Shown piece after piece: positions 7,058-9,394 of a stretch of DNA of 9,394 nucleotides. Below the pieces are notes generated by a model. The model was given only the letters and a program-made list of their open reading frames with translations, did no database searches and was not told where the DNA came from. Each line of letters begins with the position of its first letter. The first letter of the stretch is position 1. The stretch covers positions 1 to 9,394 of the forward strand of contig JALSQP010000105.1 of NCBI GenBank assembly GCA_026985375.1, in the 5' to 3' direction. Position numbers and translations under genes: made by a program. Source of the stretch: Desulfurococcales archaeon. Its GTDB lineage: Archaea; Thermoproteota; Thermoprotei_A; Sulfolobales; Desulfurococcaceae.

Positions 7058-7549
7058 ATGATTCTCAACATCTTAACAGAAGCACTTGAAGGCCTAAAGA
7101 TCACAATAATAGGGGTGACAGTAGTTTTCGCAATCCTAAGCATACTTGCAGCTATAATGGCTGGCTTTAAGCCCCTATTCTATAAGAGGACTAAGCCAGT
7201 GAAGCCTGTTACAAAGACTAAGGAAGAGGCCAAGAAACCTCTAGGGATCAAGACTGTGAAAGAAAAGCTTATTCTGCCATCGGGCCTATCGCATGAGGAA
7301 ATAAGCGTCATTACAGCTGCAGTACTCGGCTTCCTTGAATATAAGAAAAAGAAGCTGGAAAAACTCGAGGTTTTCAGAGAACTCCCAGGCCTAGAGAACA
7401 TACTGTATGTTGCCGGGATAGCGTTCAAGGCAAGACTAAGAGTCAGTATCGGAGGCATTGAAAAACCGGTCGAGGTCGAGGAAGTACCTGGAGGCTTTAT
7501 AGTAAGGTATAGGGGTAAAGAGTACAGGGTAGGATTAAAGATCCAATAA
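7058..7549 (+). CDS. oadG: Oxaloacetate decarboxylase gamma subunit-like protein (OadG family)
   Basis: The 163-residue product has the OadG layout: a short N-terminal segment, one membrane helix (about 13-35), a Lys/Pro-rich cytoplasmic linker (41-70), then a soluble part. Residues 78-104 form a charged helix starting H-E-E-I-S-V-I-T-A-A-V, similar to the middle helix of decarboxylase gamma/delta subunits. Residues 121-163 look like a small all-beta unit ending G-K-E-Y-R-V-G-L-K-I. In characterised pumps gamma anchors alpha to the membrane beta subunit and stabilises the complex. The assignment rests on topology and on position, seven bases after beta; sequence in this family is poorly conserved. 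At 163 residues it is about twice the size of the enterobacterial subunit, the extra part being the beta unit. No obvious His-rich metal-binding tail is present. Confidence 0.82.
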   Translation: MILNILTEALEGLKITIIGVTVVFAILSILAAIMAGFKPLFYKRTKPVKPVTKTKEEAKKPLGIKTVKEKLILPSGLSHEEISVITAAVLGFLEYKKKKLEKLEVFRELPGLENILYVAGIAFKARLRVSIGGIEKPVEVEEVPGGFIVRYRGKEYRVGLKIQ

Positions 7550-7617
7550 TAATTTTCTCATGGTTAAGGATAATAAAATATTTTAGTAGCGGGAGAAGTT
7601 CTTAACTAATTTTCATC

Positions 7618-8544
7618 TCACGTATAGTTGATTAACAAAGATACTGTCTGGTGACCTGCTTTACCTGCAGCCGTGATATATGTTATCTTGCCTTCGTACG
7701 TATAGGTGAACACGATCACGAATTCATCGTTTGTATCAGCTTTTGTTGCCACAGTGTAACCCATTTCGGTAAGGATTGAGCCTATTTTTTCCACACTATA
7801 TTTTCCGGGAGTGATCTCGATCTTGACAATGTATTCAACGTACATCCTTCCAGCGTTGCTTGAAACCACATGGGTTAGTTTAGCTCCTCCAAATATCTCT
7901 GATAATACCTTCTTAATATCATTTATAATCTTATTATATGGTTCTTGGCTAGGTGGGTTGATCTCCTTAGCGCTATCATATGGGTTGGCCTCCGTGGTTT
8001 TTGTTTCTTGCGAGGTGGTAATTATGATCGTGGTTGTCTCTGTGTCTGTTATTGCTATTGCTCCTCTAACACCTCTCCATTCTCCCTGATCTGCCCCATT
8101 AGAGAACCTCCATGTGCCTTGTAGCTCTCCATTCACTATTTTTCCTGTAATATTCATATCGAGGGCTGGTATATAGATCAGTATTGTCTCGCCTATCATA
8201 TGAACCATTACTGGGATCTTCTCACCTTGTGTCGAGTATGGGCCGTTTGTCATTAGTTCTCCCACATAATAGTTTTCGTCTTTCTTGGTAAGTGTAAACA
8301 TCCATTCTCCGGTTCCAGATTTACTGTTGTATCTTCCATGCCAGGAGCCCGTCAATTCAATACTGGTGGTGACCGGCGATTTAGTTTCACTACTACTGGT
8401 TATTGTGGCTACTCCATTCTTTGTTTCATTATATGTTTCTGGTTGTGCATTGTAAGCAAGTAAGCCAATAGCTATGGCGGCCAGTATTGCTCCCGCTAAT
8501 AGTATGTATAGTGTAGTTCTATTTCCTATCATATAATACACCAT
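7618..8544 (-). CDS. Membrane-anchored extracellular two-domain protein of unknown function
   Basis: No family is recognised. The 308-residue product starts with a membrane segment (about 10-30) that acts as an uncleaved signal anchor or signal peptide, followed by a Ser/Thr-rich spacer (about 37-62). Residues 63-160 form a beta-rich domain with repeated Gly-x-Trp turns (G-S-W, G-E-W, G-T-W, G-E-W), resembling small beta-barrel domains. A second Thr-rich linker (165-190) leads to a C-terminal alpha/beta domain (200-308) with predicted helix-strand-strand-helix-strand order. N39, N131 and N306 are N-glycosylation sequons on the outside, and there is no cysteine. A start at the ATG at 8532, six bases after GGTG, is plausible and would remove four residues. 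It is convergent with the gamma subunit and divergent from the DUF2061 gene. Confidence 0.82.
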   Translation of the reverse strand: MVYYMIGNRTTLYILLAGAILAAIAIGLLAYNAQPETYNETKNGVATITSSSETKSPVTTSIELTGSWHGRYNSKSGTGEWMFTLTKKDENYYVGELMTNGPYSTQGEKIPVMVHMIGETILIYIPALDMNITGKIVNGELQGTWRFSNGADQGEWRGVRGAIAITDTETTTIIITTSQETKTTEANPYDSAKEINPPSQEPYNKIINDIKKVLSEIFGGAKLTHVVSSNAGRMYVEYIVKIEITPGKYSVEKIGSILTEMGYTVATKADTNDEFVIVFTYTYEGKITYITAAGKAGHQTVSLLINYT

Positions 8545-8572
8545 TTCTTCTAATCATAGCCTGTTCTTCGGT

Positions 8573-8582
8573 GTTATAAAGG
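8573..8582 (-). promoter_or_regulatory. Putative TATA box for the surface protein gene 7618-8544
   Basis: The minus strand reads CCTTTATAAC, a good archaeal TATA element. Initiation near 8551 would leave a very short leader, about 7 bases to the ATG at 8544 or 19 to the ATG at 8532. The 19-base leader fits better with the GGTG ribosome-binding motif, which lies just before 8532. Confidence 0.45.
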
Positions 8583-8624
8583 ATAATGTATAATTTGTAC
8601 TGCGACTTATCTTGGGCTCTAGTG

Positions 8625-8632
8625 TTTTTATA
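8625..8632 (+). promoter_or_regulatory. Putative TATA box of the DUF2061 gene
   Basis: TTTTTATA on the plus strand is close to the archaeal consensus. The predicted initiation site, about 25 bases downstream (8653-8658), falls in the centre of the large inverted repeat that follows, so a protein bound there would block polymerase loading or start-site opening. Confidence 0.45.
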
Positions 8633-8637
8633 CAATT

Positions 8638-8679
8638 TTTAATTAATTTTAATTAATCAGTTAATTAAAATTAATTAAA
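8638..8679. repeat. Perfect 19-bp inverted repeat made of four phased TTAATTAA octamers
   Basis: The left arm (8638-8656) and right arm (8661-8679) are exact reverse complements around a TCAG spacer. Each arm holds two TTAATTAA palindromes, starting at 8639, 8649, 8661 and 8671, so neighbouring sites are 10, 12 and 10 bp apart, close to one helical turn. The element consists only of A and T outside the spacer and sits between the predicted TATA box and the start codon. The phasing suggests cooperative binding of a dimeric or tetrameric regulator on one DNA face. An RNA stem of only A-U pairs would be unstable at high temperature, so a DNA-level role is favoured. The regulator is unknown. Confidence 0.85.
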
Positions 8680-8688
8680 GGGGCTAGG

Positions 8689-8710
8689 AATGGCTATAAA
8701 AATAGCCATT
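8689..8710 (+). promoter_or_regulatory. Hairpin enclosing the DUF2061 start codon
   Basis: AATGGCTAT (8689-8697) and ATAGCCATT (8702-8710) are exact complements around an AAAA loop, giving a nine-pair stem. The ATG (8690-8692) is inside the 5' arm, so the mRNA could hide its own initiation codon. The inverted repeat is seen directly; a regulatory effect is inferred. Confidence 0.5.
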
Positions 8711-9025
8711 GAGAACGGCTCAATAGAAAAACTAGAAGAACTTAGGTGCTACGCTGAAAAGATAGGCTTGGAATTAAAGATCATAGAGGACGACGGTACA
8801 AGAGCTATTACAAAACCACGTGAAAACAGCAAGCGCAGCTTCATCAAAGCGATATCGTATAGGTTCTATCAGTCATTCATAATATCTCCGTTGATCATAT
8901 GGGTATTAACGGGAAACCCTGTTCTAGGACTTAAATTCGGTGTATTAGAAGTTCTAGTCAAGATACCAGCATACTACTTGTTCGAGAGGATATGGGCTAG
9001 AATCGGGTATGGCTATAAGAAATAA
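8690..9025 (+). CDS. DUF2061 small membrane protein with an N-terminal soluble extension
   Basis: Residues 48-108 match the DUF2061 pattern: Ser-Phe-Ile-Lys-Ala-Ile-Ser-Tyr-Arg (K53, R58), a first membrane segment (about 57-73), a Thr-Gly-Asn turn (74-76), a second membrane segment (77-97) with E87 and K91, then Y-Y-L-F-E-R-I-W (95-102) and a final Gly-Tyr-Gly. The family is a two-helix membrane protein of unknown role, sometimes encoded near sulfate-assimilation genes in bacteria. Here about 45 extra residues precede it, with a strand-helix-strand pattern and one cysteine (C20). The start is supported by an adjacent GGGGCTAGGA purine-rich stretch, but the codon lies in a hairpin. The gene stands alone on its strand and ends five bases from the convergent ABC-transporter gene. 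Confidence 0.88.
   Translation: MAIKIAIENGSIEKLEELRCYAEKIGLELKIIEDDGTRAITKPRENSKRSFIKAISYRFYQSFIISPLIIWVLTGNPVLGLKFGVLEVLVKIPAYYLFERIWARIGYGYKK
8708..8724 (+). promoter_or_regulatory. Second hairpin overlapping the start-codon hairpin
   Basis: ATTGAG (8708-8713) and CTCAAT (8719-8724) are exact complements around an AACGG loop. Three bases of its 5' arm (8708-8710) also belong to the start-codon hairpin, so the two stems partly exclude one another. It is short and could be chance. Confidence 0.3.
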
Positions 9026-9030
9026 TTGTC

Positions 9031-9394
9031 TCAATCTTCCTCAGCAGCTAGTACTTCGAGGCTCTTCTCAGTCTTAGGATCAAATAACACTATCTTCTCA
9101 AGGGACGGGCAAAGACATATTTCTTGATCCTCGTTCAGCACGAGTGTTCTGGGCACTATTGCTTTAACCAGTTCCCCACCAAGGTCAGCGACGACTATGT
9201 ATTCTCTTCCCATAGGCTCAACCGCGTAGACCTTCCCCTTAACGCATTCGTTGTTGTCTCTGCATTCTGGCAATATCATCGTGTCCTCGGGACGGAACCC
9301 GACCACTACTTTACTCCACACTCCCCTCCTGATTATTGCCTCGTAGTGTGAGGGAGCAATGATTTTATGGGCTGCAATGACTATGTATAGCTTG
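9031..9394 (-). CDS. C-terminal part of a sugar-type (MalK/UgpC-like) ABC transporter ATPase, N-terminus beyond the window
   Basis: The frame is open from the right edge to a TGA at 9031-9033, so this is the end of a longer gene; an internal GTG at 9321 is probably not the start. The visible 120 or so residues match the regulatory OB/TOBE region that follows the nucleotide-binding domain in ATPases of the CUT1 carbohydrate-importer family: a strand leading to V-V-V-G-F-R-P-E-D, then G-K-V-Y-A-V-E-P-M-G-R-E, and finally I-V-L-F-D-P-K-T. The ATP-binding motifs (Walker A, signature, Walker B) would be outside the window. Such ATPases drive uptake of sugars or related solutes and sit on the cytoplasmic face. 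Four cysteines occur within 52 residues (C20, C26, C69 and C71 counted from 9321), unusual for this domain. Confidence 0.85.
   Translation of the reverse strand, partial: KLYIVIAAHKIIAPSHYEAIIRRGVWSKVVVGFRPEDTMILPECRDNNECVKGKVYAVEPMGREYIVVADLGGELVKAIVPRTLVLNEDQEICLCPSLEKIVLFDPKTEKSLEVLAAEED

Noticed and set aside
7563..7606. GTTAAG and CTTAAC arms, and the palindrome TAAAATATTTTA, between the convergent gamma and surface-protein genes
   Set aside because: Considered as a bidirectional terminator, but the arms are short, the loop is long, and there is no T-run of five or more.
9031..9321. Reading the 96-residue frame as a complete small protein starting at GTG 9321
   Set aside because: The frame stays open to the window edge and the upstream codons continue the ABC ATPase domain, so the gene is truncated by the window, not short.
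9124..9351. Plus-strand frame opposite the ABC ATPase end
   Set aside because: The minus strand encodes a conserved TOBE-type domain through this whole stretch, so this is a shadow frame.

Overview
The window looks like a chromosomal segment of a hyperthermophilic archaeon, most likely Thermoproteota (Crenarchaeota) of the Desulfurococcales type. The evidence is indirect. Genes are short and tightly packed on both strands. Arg is mostly AGG/AGA and Ile often ATA. GTG and TTG starts occur, several genes have an archaeal GGTGATC ribosome-binding site, and intergenic gaps carry TATA-box promoters. Two surface proteins have Ser/Thr-rich stalks and membrane anchors. Lineage is an inference. No tRNA, rRNA, CRISPR array, insertion sequence or integration site was seen, and no gene-free stretch exceeds 300 bases.

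Layout. Positions 1-391 (minus) hold the N-terminal part of a ThiL/AIR-synthase-family protein that runs off the left edge. It overlaps the end of an L-fucose-isomerase-related gene (355-1623, minus). A membrane-anchored surface protein of unknown function follows (1738-2538, minus). The core is a three-subunit biotin-dependent decarboxylase: alpha with a fused biotin domain (2716-4470, plus), then beta (5923-7050, plus) and gamma (7058-7549, plus). A SufS-type cysteine desulfurase lies on the opposite strand between alpha and beta (4510-5787, minus). To the right are a second anchored surface protein (7618-8544, minus), a small DUF2061 membrane protein (8690-9025, plus), and the C-terminal end of a sugar-type ABC transporter ATPase (9031-9394, minus) that runs off the right edge.

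How the genes work together. The alpha subunit would move a carboxyl group from a 2-oxoacid, probably oxaloacetate, to biotin. Beta would decarboxylate carboxybiotin and export Na+. Gamma would anchor alpha to beta. Every Na+/H+-coupling residue known to me from the Klebsiella beta subunit is present at one constant offset, so this is very probably a working Na+ pump and not a pyruvate carboxylase fragment. The beta stop codon lies inside the gamma ribosome-binding site, so those two are probably translationally coupled. Alpha has its own promoter.

The most unusual non-coding structure is upstream of the DUF2061 gene. A perfect 19-bp inverted repeat is built from four TTAATTAA octamers spaced 10, 12 and 10 bp apart, over the predicted transcription start. 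Two further hairpins follow, one enclosing the start codon and one sharing three bases with it. This looks like an operator followed by a possible translational switch.
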